Part shown: positions 19,602 through 28,437 of the stretch, piece after piece
Position numbering within the stretch: the stretch's first letter is position 1
How the letters are laid out: every line of letters begins with the position of its first letter
Assembly (NCBI GenBank): GCA_963819075.1
Contig: CAWFUP010000002.1
Span: 1,324,964-1,388,963 of the forward strand
Length of the DNA: 64,000 nucleotides
Direction of reading: 5' to 3'
Source: CAVQBJ01 sp963819075
GTDB taxonomy: Bacteria > Actinomycetota > Thermoleophilia > Solirubrobacterales > Solirubrobacteraceae
Program-made: the position numbers and the translations under genes
Notes under the pieces: generated by a model
Seen by the model: the letters and a program-made list of their open reading frames with translations, nothing else
Told to the model about the DNA's origin: nothing
Databases searched by the model: none

Positions 19602-19795
19602 TCAGCTCGTCGGATTCCACGCACTTACGACCCAGCCATGTGAGACACGCGAGACCTGCGCGATCGTGACATGAGGTCCGGCCGGCAACCCAGCGTAGGG
19701 GCCATCACCGGTGGTGTGTTCCAGCGTGACCACCACCCACTCGCCACGGTCAGGACCCTCGCCGCGCGCAACAGCGATGACCCCGCCAGCGTTAG
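19602..19795 (-). pseudogene. 3' fragment of an ICE lipoprotein split by an IS1380-type element
   Basis: Reading the minus strand from the IS boundary gives a coherent C-terminus containing GGVIAVARGEG, EWVVVTLEHTTGDGP and VSHGWVVSAWNP, then a TGA at 19604-19602. Removing the insertion and one copy of the 4-bp target duplication joins this exactly in frame to the 5' fragment at 21477-21904. The restored protein is 205 residues. The fragment has no start of its own. Confidence 0.8.
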
Positions 19796-21476
19796 CCCGG
19801 GGCGTGCAGTAAGGACCGCGCCCCCGGTGGTCGGGGGCGCGGAAACGTCCGGTTGAGCAGGGATCCTGGGCTTGTCGAAGGTCCTTGGTCCCGAGCTTGG
19901 AGGTTCACCTTGAAGGTGATGCGTGATGGACGCTCTGTAACCGTAGAAGTCACGTCGGACGGAGCGGGGTTGGTCTCGCACGCGGGCACCGCGATCGTCG
20001 CGCAGGTCGCTGACAAGATCGGGCTCACGGGCGGGTTGTCGCTGCGGCTGGCTGCGCTGAAGCAGCGCCGTCGCGGTCATGACCCGGGCCGAGTGATCCG
20101 CGATCTTGCGGTGATGCTGGTCGACGGCGGCGAGTGCGTCTCAGATCTCGCTGCGGTCCGTGAACAGGACGCGCTGTTCGGGGCGGTGGCGTCTAACTCG
20201 ACAGCGTTTCGGATGGTCGACCGGATCGCCAGCACGCCCGGGATGCTGGACGCGGTTCGGGCCGCGCACGCGCTCGCCCGAGCGCGGTTCTGGGAACTGC
20301 ATGGCGCCCCAGCACGGCTCACGCTTGACGTGGACGCGACGCTGATCACGGCACATTCGGAGAAGGAGCAGGCGGCCGGGAACTACAAGGGCGGCTACGG
20401 GTTTCACCCGCTGCAGGTCTACCTGGATGAGACGCGCGAGGCACTCGGCGGACTGCTGCGCCCCGGCAACGCTGGCTCCAACACCGCCGATGACCATGTC
20501 GCGGTGCTCGATCTCGCGCTGGCGCAGATCCCAACCGAGCTCGTCGAGAACTGCGAGATCTTGGTGCGCGCGGACACGGCCGGCGCTACGCACGGTCTGA
20601 TCGACTACTGCCGCGAGACGCGGATGCGCTTCTCGGTCGGCTACGAACTGACCGGTAAGGTTCGCGCCGCGATCCTCGCGACCCCGAAGGACGCGTGGGT
20701 CGGAGCGCTCGATCAGGACGGCTCGGCCCGCACCAACGGCGAGGTCTGTGAGATCACTGGCGTGGTTGATCTGTCCGCCTGGCCGGAGGGCTCCAGGCTG
20801 ATCGTGCGACGTGAGCGTCCGCACCCCGGGGCGCAGCTGACCTTCACCGACCACGACGGGTACCGCTTCCAAGCGATCCTCACCGACCAAACCGATCCCG
20901 ATATCGCCGTGCTGGAGTGCCGCCATCGCCAGCACGCGCACGTCGAGGACCGCATCCGTGACGACAAGGACACCGGCCTCGCGAAGTTCCCGTTTCAGGA
21001 GTTCGCGCTCAACGAGGTGTGGCTGGAGATCGTGATGCTCGCGCACGACCTGATCGTCTGGACCCAAGCGCTCGTCCTCGACGGACAGCTGGCCCAGGCC
21101 GAACCCAAACGGCTGCGCTACCAACTGCTGCACGTCGCCGGGCGCCTGGCGTTCTCCGGCCGTCGCGCGAAGCTCCACCTACACGACACATGGCCGTGGG
21201 CGGCCGAGCTCCTCGCTGCATTTCAGAAGCTCAAGACGCTCGCCGCCGCGACCGGCTGACACCCGCGGCCAGCGGCCAGCGACCCACCACCACCCAGCAG
21301 ACCACCCGGCCACCCGGCCGCGATCACCGCTACCCCGACACGGGTCCAGCGCACCCCCACGCTCCCGCCCGAACGCGTCACAAACAACGCCACCCAACCA
21401 GATCGCCGATCAACAAGCCACCGACCGTCAAGCAGCGACGCGCAGCCACTCTCACGCACCTACTGCATGATCCGGG
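19796..21476 (+). mobile_element. IS1380-family insertion sequence (1,681 bp)
   Basis: The terminal inverted repeats are CCCGGggcgTGCAGTA on the left and CCCGGatcaTGCAGTA read inward from the right. They are flanked by a 4-bp direct target duplication TTAG (19792-19795 and 21477-21480), typical of IS1380. One transposase gene fills the element. The insertion splits a lipoprotein gene of the conjugative element, and the clean duplication suggests it is fairly recent. Confidence 0.88.
19910..21259 (+). CDS. IS1380-family DDE transposase
   Basis: The frame is open from 19853. The best-supported start is TTG 19910, six bases after a GGAGG site; GTG 19916 and ATG 19919 are alternatives. The product of about 449 residues has the RNase H-like DDE core: first Asp in LTLDVDATLI, second in EILVRADTAGATHG, and catalytic Glu in QHAHVEDRIRDDKDTG. 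It also has the family signature GGYGFHPLQVYLDET and the C-terminal WLEIVMLAHDLIVWTQ. The length is normal for the family and no lesion is seen, so it is probably active. It is only distantly similar to the second IS1380-type transposase near 29-30 kb. Confidence 0.9.
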   Translation: MKVMRDGRSVTVEVTSDGAGLVSHAGTAIVAQVADKIGLTGGLSLRLAALKQRRRGHDPGRVIRDLAVMLVDGGECVSDLAAVREQDALFGAVASNSTAFRMVDRIASTPGMLDAVRAAHALARARFWELHGAPARLTLDVDATLITAHSEKEQAAGNYKGGYGFHPLQVYLDETREALGGLLRPGNAGSNTADDHVAVLDLALAQIPTELVENCEILVRADTAGATHGLIDYCRETRMRFSVGYELTGKVRAAILATPKDAWVGALDQDGSARTNGEVCEITGVVDLSAWPEGSRLIVRRERPHPGAQLTFTDHDGYRFQAILTDQTDPDIAVLECRHRQHAHVEDRIRDDKDTGLAKFPFQEFALNEVWLEIVMLAHDLIVWTQALVLDGQLAQAEPKRLRYQLLHVAGRLAFSGRRAKLHLHDTWPWAAELLAAFQKLKTLAAATG

Positions 21477-21904
21477 TTAGCGACGTCGTCTTCCACGAGG
21501 GGTGCGGTGTTGTTTCCGGCGGCGACGGTCTGCTGTGCGACCTGTCTGGCCTGCCCGATCGCGAGCTCTGCGAGCTCGTATTCACGCGCGCGGAGTTCCC
21601 GAGCGGTCCAATTGGCGTACGCGAGGGCGTAGCGCCGCAGCGCAGCCGCGGGCGACGCCGCCAAGGCATCCGCGGTCACGCGCTGCTGCGCGGCTACGGC
21701 CTTTGCGGGGATCGTGCCGCCTCGCTCGGGCAGCGGGTCACCCCGGGGTGCCGGTGCGGCAGTGACCAGCGCGCCGCTGTCTGGCTGAGCCGAGAAGGAG
21801 CGCCCGAGCGGAGCGACGGGGCGGCTGCCCGACCCGCAGCCGTCGAGCAGCAGAGCGGCGGCCACGAGTAGGGGCCAGGGGCGGCGCGCTCGGGTGACCG
21901 TCAT
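21477..21904 (-). pseudogene. 5' part of an ICE lipoprotein split by an IS1380-type element
   Basis: The ATG at 21904 overlaps the stop of the upstream hydrolase gene (ATGA), so the two genes were an operon. The N-terminus is a lipoprotein signal: MTVTRARRPWPLLVAAALLL then DGCGSG, with the lipidated Cys near residue 23. The mature part has a helical segment with ALAYANWTARELRAREYELA and ends at VEDDVAN, where the insertion begins. In conjugative elements of Gram-positives a small lipoprotein next to the cell-wall hydrolase is common. The intact product would have 205 residues. Confidence 0.8.
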
Positions 21905-22899
21905 AGGCCCGGTGGATGCCGCGTGACGTAGTTGAGGCCATCGCCGAGATTGGCCAGCGGGGAAGCGCGCCAGCGGGGGCCGCTTCCTGGTGGGATCGGT
22001 GGGCCGCCGTAGTCGGCGGTATCTAGCGTGATCCCGGCGACCACGATCCAGGCGTGGGTGCTGTTGGCGTAGATCGTGATCCACTGGCCGGGTCCCGGGT
22101 CGCCGTAGCTCTCAAGCTCGGTGGAGTCCAGTGCGCTGGGTCCCAGCAGGCCGGCGGCGTAGAGCACGAAGGAGGTCGCGCCCGAACAGTCATACGCCGG
22201 CCACAACTGCGCGAGCGAGCCGTAGTGCACGTCGGGGTCGGGGTAGGGCAGCGTGTGGATCTCGTTGCCAGCTGCGATCGCCAGCTTGACCGGCTGGGGT
22301 GCGCTGGCCGGAGCGGTGGCGCTGCCGTCGCTTTGGATCTGTGCGGTGTCGGCAGCAGTCAGCCCAAGCGTCCCGCTCGAGCAGCTCGCGGTGGTTGGCG
22401 ATGCCGGATCTGGGTTGGGGATAGCGCCGAGTAGGTGCCCGGCGCCTGGGTCGGGCGCGGGGGTGACGCTGACGGTTCTGCTGCCCCAGGCGTCCTGGGC
22501 GGCGCGGCCCTGCCAGTCATAGATGTCGACGTGCTGGCCGATGATTGCGCCGCCGGTGTCGCCGGCGTAGAACGCGCTGTTGGTGTCAAATGGGTTGGGG
22601 TGCACGTAGACGTAGCTGCGCAGCGCGAGCACTGACGGGTCGACGGCGACCTCATAGGCCGGCGGTCCGGCGGTGAGGTTCAGGCCGGTGGCGGTGATCC
22701 CGCTGCCGTTCTCGGCGTTCCACGGCGGCCCGTACGCCGTGGCCTGCCACGAGCCGTCGCTCGGCGTGCTGGTCGCTGCGGCCGCGCTGGCGCATCCGCC
22801 CTGGCTGGCGCTCAGCGCGCTGACCAGCACGGCGAGAGCCAGCGGCGCAACGACGGACGCCCCGCCGGTCCCCAGGAGCCATGTACGACGGCCAAGCAC
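21901..22899 (-). CDS. Secreted 3D/NlpC-type cell-wall hydrolase of the conjugative element
   Basis: This 332-residue protein begins with a signal or anchor segment (VVAPLALAVLVSALSAS). The region around residues 55-125 resembles a 3D domain: ITATGLNLTAGPP, VAVDPSVLAL, FYAGDTGGAIIGQHVDIY. The C-terminal half resembles NlpC/P60: a Cys in the YDCSGATSFVLY context, then THAWIVV supplying the His. Such enzymes open peptidoglycan for conjugation machinery. It overlaps the lipoprotein gene by 4 bp and is divergent from the pilin-like gene at 23006. The 3D Asp pattern and the NlpC fold are judged by eye. Confidence 0.7.
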   Translation of the reverse strand: MLGRRTWLLGTGGASVVAPLALAVLVSALSASQGGCASAAAATSTPSDGSWQATAYGPPWNAENGSGITATGLNLTAGPPAYEVAVDPSVLALRSYVYVHPNPFDTNSAFYAGDTGGAIIGQHVDIYDWQGRAAQDAWGSRTVSVTPAPDPGAGHLLGAIPNPDPASPTTASCSSGTLGLTAADTAQIQSDGSATAPASAPQPVKLAIAAGNEIHTLPYPDPDVHYGSLAQLWPAYDCSGATSFVLYAAGLLGPSALDSTELESYGDPGPGQWITIYANSTHAWIVVAGITLDTADYGGPPIPPGSGPRWRASPLANLGDGLNYVTRHPPGL

Positions 22900-23005
22900 G
22901 TTGAGAGCTTATACATGGCAAACGGTTCTTGCTATAGCTTCTTTGGTTTATTAGGTGTAGCCTGGTCGCGTTCTCGTCACTTCTGTTGTGGAGGTCTTGA
23001 TCGTC

Positions 23006-23308
23006 ATGAGCGCACTCATCGCCCCGTTGCTTGCCGCGGGCGGCTTCTCGTTTCAGGTCACGCCGGATCCCAGCCAGGCGCCGGGCGGAGCCGGGATCCA
23101 GAGCGGCATCGATGTCGTCGCGGCGTACGCCCTGTACGCCTGCGCCGCGGGGTTTCTCCTCGGCGGGCTGATCTGGGCCATCGGGGGGCGGATCGGCAAC
23201 GACTACACCGCCGTCGGCGGCAAGATCGGCATGTTCACCTCGATCGGGGTGGCCTTCCTGATCGGCGCCGCACCCAAGATCCTGCAGTGGGCCTTCGGCC
23301 TGGGATAG
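23006..23308 (+). CDS. Small VirB2-like membrane protein of the conjugative element
   Basis: I prefer ATG 23006, with GGAGG 11 bases upstream; GTG 22988 in the same frame would add six residues. The product of about 100 residues has a short hydrophobic N-terminus (MSALIAPLLAAGG), a polar GGAGIQSGID linker and two membrane helices (AYALYACAAGFLLGGLIWAI and GMFTSIGVAFLIGAAPKIL). This architecture matches small pilin-like proteins of actinobacterial type IV secretion loci. It begins a plus-strand transfer operon whose next gene is truncated. Confidence 0.65.
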   Translation: MSALIAPLLAAGGFSFQVTPDPSQAPGGAGIQSGIDVVAAYALYACAAGFLLGGLIWAIGGRIGNDYTAVGGKIGMFTSIGVAFLIGAAPKILQWAFGLG

Positions 23309-23315
23309 CGCAGCG

Positions 23316-23792
23316 ATGCTCTACGACCGCGCTCGCATCGCCACAGCGGCCGCCGCCATCCTGCTGGTGCTCGGCGTCGGGGTGCTGCTGGGCCGGCTGA
23401 GCACGCCGTCGAGCTCTGCGGCGACGCCGGCGATCCGGATGCAGAGCGGCGTCCCCGTCGGTGTGCAGGACACCCCCGCGGGCGCCCTGGCGGCCGCGGA
23501 CAACTACCTCGCCCTGTCCTCCCAGACGCTGGAGCAGGACCCATCGGCATTCGCCGCGCTCGTGGATACGGTCTACCTGCCGAGCGTGCGGGCCTCAACG
23601 CTGGCGCAGGCGGCCGCGCTGCGCAACGCCGACCCGGCGAACATGAACAACTACCGCGCCGGCGGCCACGCGATCGCCGTCGTGGGCGCACGACGCCTGG
23701 AGGACTACAGCGCCCGCACCGTGACGATCACGACCTGGCTTGAGGGCATCGAGTGGGGGCCGACATTGGCCCCGCGCCAGAGCTGCCCTCTC
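23316..23792 (+). pseudogene. Conjugation-associated membrane protein truncated by the IS3 element
   Basis: The ATG at 23316 lies 7 bases after the pilin-like gene, so they were co-transcribed. The product has one N-terminal membrane helix (ATAAAAILLVLGVGVLLGRL), then a soluble part with AGALAAADNYLALSSQTL, LVDTVYLP and TVTITTWLEGIEW. After about 158 residues the frame enters the IS3 left end and stops at 23819. It looks like the N-terminal portion of an uncharacterised transfer protein. The rest is not visible beyond the insertion, suggesting loss of intervening DNA. Confidence 0.65.
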
Positions 23793-23864
23793 TGCCAATG
23801 TCGTGTGAGACGTTTATGACCCGGGGATTACTGAGCCTTGAGGGCGAGAACGGAGCACGACAGG

Positions 23865-24353
23865 ATGTTGGACGTGGAGCGCGATGGTGTCGCCGGCAGC
23901 GAAGTGGAGCGAGCCGTTGGCGAGCGGAATGGAGTTGCCGGCGGGCGCGCCGGGTCGGCGGGGGTCCCTGACCCTGAGCTGGTCGTGGGCGCGAAGCGGC
24001 GGCGGTTTAGCGCGGAGTACAAGCTGCGGATCGTCAAGGAGGCCGAGGCGTGCACGCGTCCGGGGCAGATCGGTGAGCTGCTGCGTCGCGAGGGGCTGTA
24101 CTCGTCGTTGTTGACGGAGTGGCGCCGCGCGCGGGACGCTGGTTCGCTGGGGGCGCTTGAGCGTCCGCGGGGACCCAAGCCGGCGAATCCGATGGAGGGC
24201 GAGATCGCTCGGTTGCGTCGACGCGCCGAGCGTGCCGAGGCCGAGTTGGCCAAGGCGCGGCGGGTGATCGAGGTCCAGGGAAACGTCTCTGCGCTCTTGG
24301 AGCAACTGCTCGGGACCGAGGGCGCGACGGAGCCCGGGAGCACCGAACGATGA
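23865..24353 (+). CDS. IS3-family transposase OrfA (DNA-binding subunit)
   Basis: ATG 23865 has an upstream GGAG; the frame is open from TTG 23838. The product of 162 residues has an HTH region (KRRRFSAEYKLRIVKEAEA ... LLREGLYSSLLTEWRRAR). A coiled-coil/leucine-zipper segment follows (IARLRRRAERAEAELAKARR), typical of IS3 OrfA. It overlaps orfB by ATGA, whereas many IS3 elements use a -1 frameshift, so expression may be by re-initiation. OrfA is intact while OrfB is broken. Confidence 0.85.
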   Translation: MLDVERDGVAGSEVERAVGERNGVAGGRAGSAGVPDPELVVGAKRRRFSAEYKLRIVKEAEACTRPGQIGELLRREGLYSSLLTEWRRARDAGSLGALERPRGPKPANPMEGEIARLRRRAERAEAELAKARRVIEVQGNVSALLEQLLGTEGATEPGSTER

Positions 24354-25147
24354 TCGAGCAGACCGTGGAAGAACTGGCGCCGCTGGTCGGGACCCGCCCG
24401 GCGTGCCGGGCGCTGGGCGTCTCGCCGGCCACGATCTACCGCCGGCGCCGTCCACCGGCCCGGCGGCCGCGCGAGGCGCGGGCGCTGTCCTCCAGGGCGC
24501 TGTCGGGGCCCGAGCGTGCCGCCGTGCTCGAGCTGTTGCACTCGGAGCGTTTCGTGGATTGCTCGCCGGCGCAGATCTGGGCCACGCTGCTGGACGAGGG
24601 CCGCTATCTGGCGTCGCAGCGCACGATGTACCGGCTCTTGGCCGCCCACCACGGCTCGGTGCGTGAGCGGCGCGATCAGCTCACTCACCCGCCGTACGCC
24701 GCGCCGGAGCTGCTCGCCGAGCGACCCAACGAAGTTTGGTCGTGGGACATCTCAAAGCTCAAGGGCCCGGCGAAGTGGACGTGCTTCTACCTCTACGTGA
24801 TCCTGGACGTCTTCAGTCGCTACGCCGTGGGATGGACCGTTGCGCACCGCGAGTCGGCGGAGCTCGCCAAAGCGCTGATCGGTCAAGCCGTCGAGCAGCA
24901 GCACATCACCCGCGGGCGGCTGACCGTGCACGCCGACCGCGGGACCGCGATGCGCTCCAAGCCCGTCGCGTTCCTGCTGGCCGATCTAGGTGTACTTAAG
25001 AGCCATAGTCGGCCGTACACCTCGACCGACAACCCCTACAGCGAGGCGCAGTTCAAGACGCTGAAGTACCGCCCCGAGTTCCCCGCCCGCTTCCAGAACA
25101 TCGAGCAGGCCCGCGCTTTCTGCCGCACGTTCTTTGACTGGTACAAC
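24350..25147 (+). pseudogene. IS3-family transposase OrfB, N-terminal part
   Basis: The integrase-core transposase has a start overlapping orfA. Residues 1-266 include the HTH-like start, then catalytic D133 in VWSWDISKLKG, D196 in TVHADRGTAM and E232 in NPYSEAQFKTLKYRPEFP, so the full DDE triad is retained. The frame breaks in FDWYN at about 25147, where the RIT element begins, before the conserved HSGI motif. That motif lies on the other side of the insertion at 28525. The open frame continues into the RIT end to 25258 but the tail is foreign. Probably inactive. Confidence 0.88.
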
Positions 25148-25176
25148 ACGTTATGCCGACGTCGGCATAACGTGTT
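25145..25176. repeat. 32-bp perfect palindrome at the left RIT end
   Basis: Every base from 25145 to 25160 pairs with 25176 to 25161, giving two facing TTATGCCGAC half-sites. The same half-site recurs twice within each terminal repeat (as TATGCCGAC, and again facing inward as GTCGGCATA). This layout is what a tyrosine recombinase core or arm site looks like. No counterpart palindrome is present outside the right repeat. Confidence 0.85.
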
Positions 25177-25260
25177 CTATGCCGACGTTCGGGTTATGCC
25201 GATGTGGGGTTGGGATCGCGGTGCGGGCGCGGGGATCGGCCGGTTGAGGTCGGCATAATC
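25174..25260 (+). repeat. Left terminal inverted repeat of the RIT element
   Basis: It is 87 bp and identical to the reverse complement of 28438-28524. The inner end contains the stop codon of the third recombinase gene (25259-25261), so the coding region runs into the repeat. Confidence 0.93.
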
Positions 25261-26248
25261 ACAGTGCTTCGAGAAACGCGAGGAGCGTGTCGGGCGGGCG
25301 GTAGCGGCCGGGGGTGACATCGAGGGGTTGGGTTCTGGCGATGGCCTGCTCTTTGAGGGCGAGGTCGGCGTGGAGGTAGATCTGTGTCGTTTCGGCTTGC
25401 TCGTGGCCGAGCCAGAGCGCGATCACCGATGTATCGACTCCGGCTTGCAGGAGCCGCATCGCGGCGGTGTGACGCAGCACGTGCGCGGTGATCCGCTTGG
25501 CGTGAAGCTGCGGGCACTGCTGGGTGGCGGTGGTGGCGTGTTTGGCGAGGCGGTGTTCGAGGGCGTCTCGGCTGAGGGTGGTCCCGGCGCGGGTGGGGAA
25601 CAGCGGGTCGCTGGGCTCGCCTTGGCGCTCGTGCAGCCATTCGCGCAGGGTGGTCACGGTGCTGGCGGTTAGCGGTGTGATTCGTTGCTTTCGTCCTTTT
25701 CCGAGGCAGTTGACGTGGGCGCCGTGTCCGAGGTGCAGGTCGGAGCGTGAGAGTCCAATCAGCTCGGACGCGCGGAGCCCGGTTTGGGCGGCGAGGAGGA
25801 TCAGGGCATGGTCGCGCCGACCGGTCCAAGTCGCGCGGTCGGGAGCGTCCAGCAGCGCGTCGAGTTCGGGCTCGGTGAGGAAGCTGACCAGTGCCCGCTC
25901 GAACCGTTTGGGGGGAATCGAGAGGACCCGTTGGATCGTGGCGGCGTGCTCGGGATGCTTGAGCGCCGCGTAACGGAACAGCGAGCGGATCGCCGCGAGT
26001 CTGGCGTTGCGGGTGCGGGCGCTGTTGCCACGCTCGTGCTCGAGGTGATCGAGGAACGCGCCGATCAGCGGCGCGTCGAGATCGCTGATGTCCAGGTCGC
26101 TGGGCGGCGTGCCGGCATGTTCGGCGGCGAAGCGCAACAGCAGACGGATCGTGTCGCGGTAGGCGGCGATCGTGTGCTGGCTGGCGTGGCGTTGATCAAT
26201 CAAACGGTCGGTGAAGAACGCTTGGAGGGTCGGGGCCAGGGCGCTCAC
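25259..26248 (-). CDS. RIT tyrosine recombinase, third gene (RitC-like)
   Basis: The GTG at 26248 overlaps the stop of the second gene (GTGA), giving 329 residues; a longer in-frame start at 26323 would overlap too far. An N-terminal SAM-like core-binding domain (TDRLIDQRHASQHTIAAYRD) is followed by the catalytic domain. Its residues are Arg in QTGLRASELIGL, the KGRKQRITPL beta-hairpin, His and Arg in HVLRHTAAMRLL, His in WLGHE and nucleophile Tyr in TTQIYLHADL. All are intact. The three RIT proteins are thought to act together in integration and excision; the individual roles are not settled. Confidence 0.92.
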   Translation of the reverse strand: MSALAPTLQAFFTDRLIDQRHASQHTIAAYRDTIRLLLRFAAEHAGTPPSDLDISDLDAPLIGAFLDHLEHERGNSARTRNARLAAIRSLFRYAALKHPEHAATIQRVLSIPPKRFERALVSFLTEPELDALLDAPDRATWTGRRDHALILLAAQTGLRASELIGLSRSDLHLGHGAHVNCLGKGRKQRITPLTASTVTTLREWLHERQGEPSDPLFPTRAGTTLSRDALEHRLAKHATTATQQCPQLHAKRITAHVLRHTAAMRLLQAGVDTSVIALWLGHEQAETTQIYLHADLALKEQAIARTQPLDVTPGRYRPPDTLLAFLEAL

Positions 26249-27168
26249 GATTGATCCCCCGGGTGGCGTGCCAACCGCTCGGCGGCGTGTTGCATGAGCT
26301 CCGGGGCGGCCGACAGATACCAATAGGTCGAGGCCGGGTTGACGTGGCCGAGATAGGTCGCCAGCAGCGCCAGCCGGCGACCAGCATCGTCATCTGTTCG
26401 GTAGGCGTCGAGGACGGTCGCGACCGCGAAGCTGTGGCGGATGTCGTGAAGCCTGGGCTGGCGGGATGGTGATCGAGCCCCGATTCCGGCACGGTGTCTG
26501 AGCGTTGCGAAGGTGCGCTGGACATCCTTGGTGCTCAGCCGGGTGCCGACGATCGTGATCAGTAGCGCGGTCGTGCGATCTGCAGGCGGCGGCCGGTCTG
26601 CTCGTCGCAGGTAGCGCTGCACCGCTGCCACGGTGCTGGGGTGCAGCGCCAGCTCGCGTGACTTGCCGAACTTCGCGCCGCGAACCAGCAGGAACCCGTT
26701 GCGGGCATCGAAGTCGTCGCGGTCAAGTCCAACCACCTCGCCGAGCCGCATCCCCGTGACCGCGAGCAATCCGAGCAGCGTCTGCATCGTCGCGACGCGA
26801 AGCGGTGTGCGCAGCGTCCCGGCAGCGGCGATCAGGGCGTCGATCTGTTCCGGGCTGTAGAGATATGGCGTCGCGCGATGCGACGCCCGTGGCAGCAGAT
26901 CGATGGCGGGGATCTCGTTGACGGGATCGATCGAATGCATGTAGGAAGCGAACCCTCGGACGATCTGAAGCCGGCTCGCCCACCACGCTGCGCTTCCCGT
27001 CGGCAGCGTTGCCCAGGCCACAGCGGCATCGGTGCTCACGTGCCGCTCGCCGCGGTCATGGACGAAGTCCGCGAACCGCGGCAGCAGCGTCGCCTCGCGG
27101 TCGAGCTTGAAGCCCAGCGCGCGGCGCATCGCCAGGTAGTCGTCGACGGCTAGGTGCAGCGAGCTCAT
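26245..27168 (-). CDS. RIT tyrosine recombinase, second gene (RitB-like)
   Basis: The ATG at 27168 overlaps the first gene's stop (ATGA), giving 307 residues; an upstream in-frame start at 27186 would add six. The catalytic residues are Arg in VTGMRLGEVVGL, Lys in GAKFGKSRELAL, His and Arg in HDIRHSFAVAT, His in YLGHVNP and a Tyr in ASTYWYLS. The shorter N-terminal domain and the order between the two longer recombinases fit the RIT arrangement. No lesions are seen. Confidence 0.92.
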   Translation of the reverse strand: MSSLHLAVDDYLAMRRALGFKLDREATLLPRFADFVHDRGERHVSTDAAVAWATLPTGSAAWWASRLQIVRGFASYMHSIDPVNEIPAIDLLPRASHRATPYLYSPEQIDALIAAAGTLRTPLRVATMQTLLGLLAVTGMRLGEVVGLDRDDFDARNGFLLVRGAKFGKSRELALHPSTVAAVQRYLRRADRPPPADRTTALLITIVGTRLSTKDVQRTFATLRHRAGIGARSPSRQPRLHDIRHSFAVATVLDAYRTDDDAGRRLALLATYLGHVNPASTYWYLSAAPELMQHAAERLARHPGDQS

Positions 27169-28379
27169 GCTCGTGCTCCTGGCCACGGCCTGGCGATTTC
27201 TCGCAGCGCTTCGCGGTCGATCTTGGCGTAGATCGCTGTCGTGGACATGTGCTGATGGCGGAGCACCTGGCCGATCTCCGGCAACGAAGCGCCAGCGCGC
27301 AGCATCTGCGCCGCGACGGTATGGCGCAGGCGATGCGCGCCGACGGTCCCGAGGCCAGCCCTGCGGGCACCGGCGGCCACGACGCTGCTCACCGCGGTGC
27401 TCGTCAACGCGCCCTGAGGAGCTTTGACACGAACGAACAGCGCACGCTCCGCACGCTGCGTCCGTCGATCGTGCAGGTAGTCAGCGATCGCCTGGCCGAC
27501 ATCCGCAGGCAACGGAAGCCGCTCACGCCGGTCGCCCTTGCCGCGGACAACGATCTCGCCCGCACGCCAGTTCACATCGTCCAGCGAGAGCGCGGCGACC
27601 TCGCCGGCTCGCACGCCGAGCCGCAGCAGCGTCGTCAGGATCGCGAAGTCGCGGCGACCGGTCACCGTGCCCCGGTCACACGAGGCCAACAACGCCTGAA
27701 CCTGGTCTGGCTCGAGCCCCTTCGGTAACCCGGCCAGCCGCCATCCCGCCACGGACGGCACTGCACCGGCCAACGGCCGTCCGATCACACCGGTGACATG
27801 CAGATAGACCAGCAGCGAGCGCAACGCCGTCGTCGTCTGCTTGGCGGCACCACGCGACTGCGTCGGGCAAAGCCCAACGACGAACGCCATCACATCCGCC
27901 GCACGAAGACCCTCCAGATCAACACGCCGCCCATCGAGCGATACCCGCCCCGCGAGGAACGGTCGGACCGCGTCGACATACACGCGCGAGGTGACGACAC
28001 TCAGACCCCGCTCGACCAACAGATACCGTCGGAAGTCCCCAAGCGCGACCTCGACCGGCCCGACGGGCACGAGCACCTCCCTCTCGGCGACGACGCCGAG
28101 ACCCCGCAGATATCCCAACAACGGCCGCAACGCGTCGCTGGTCAAGTGATTCGAGTAGCCAGCCGCGCGGCGCGAGCCGACGAATGCCTCGACCGTGACC
28201 GCGTTCAGCGCCGCCGCCTGCCTGCCCTCAGCCGCCAACCAACGACTCACATGGGCCATCAACCGCAGCTGCTGCGCAGCCGGCTGCGACGCGTACCCCT
28301 TCGCGACCAACTCTGTGGCAAACCCAGCGGCGAACGATTCAAGCGGACCGACAACCCTCACCCGCGACACATCGCTCAT
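27165..28379 (-). CDS. RIT tyrosine recombinase, first gene (RitA-like)
   Basis: 404 residues, starting at ATG 28379 behind a GAGAGGAG ribosome site. The catalytic set is complete: R257 (RLGVRAGEVAAL), K281 (RGKGDRRERL), H349 and R352 (HRLRHTVAAQ), H375 (LRHQH) and Y384 (TTAIYAKID). The N-terminal 200 residues form an extended core/arm-binding region. As the promoter-proximal gene it heads the three-gene operon. The promoter presumably lies in the 58 bases between this ATG and the right terminal repeat, or in the repeat itself. Confidence 0.93.
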   Translation of the reverse strand: MSDVSRVRVVGPLESFAAGFATELVAKGYASQPAAQQLRLMAHVSRWLAAEGRQAAALNAVTVEAFVGSRRAAGYSNHLTSDALRPLLGYLRGLGVVAEREVLVPVGPVEVALGDFRRYLLVERGLSVVTSRVYVDAVRPFLAGRVSLDGRRVDLEGLRAADVMAFVVGLCPTQSRGAAKQTTTALRSLLVYLHVTGVIGRPLAGAVPSVAGWRLAGLPKGLEPDQVQALLASCDRGTVTGRRDFAILTTLLRLGVRAGEVAALSLDDVNWRAGEIVVRGKGDRRERLPLPADVGQAIADYLHDRRTQRAERALFVRVKAPQGALTSTAVSSVVAAGARRAGLGTVGAHRLRHTVAAQMLRAGASLPEIGQVLRHQHMSTTAIYAKIDREALREIARPWPGARA

Positions 28380-28437
28380 CAGCGACTCCTCTCTCGATTA
28401 CGCGAGAGACGAGCGTGCACCACGGTCAGCAGCGCCG

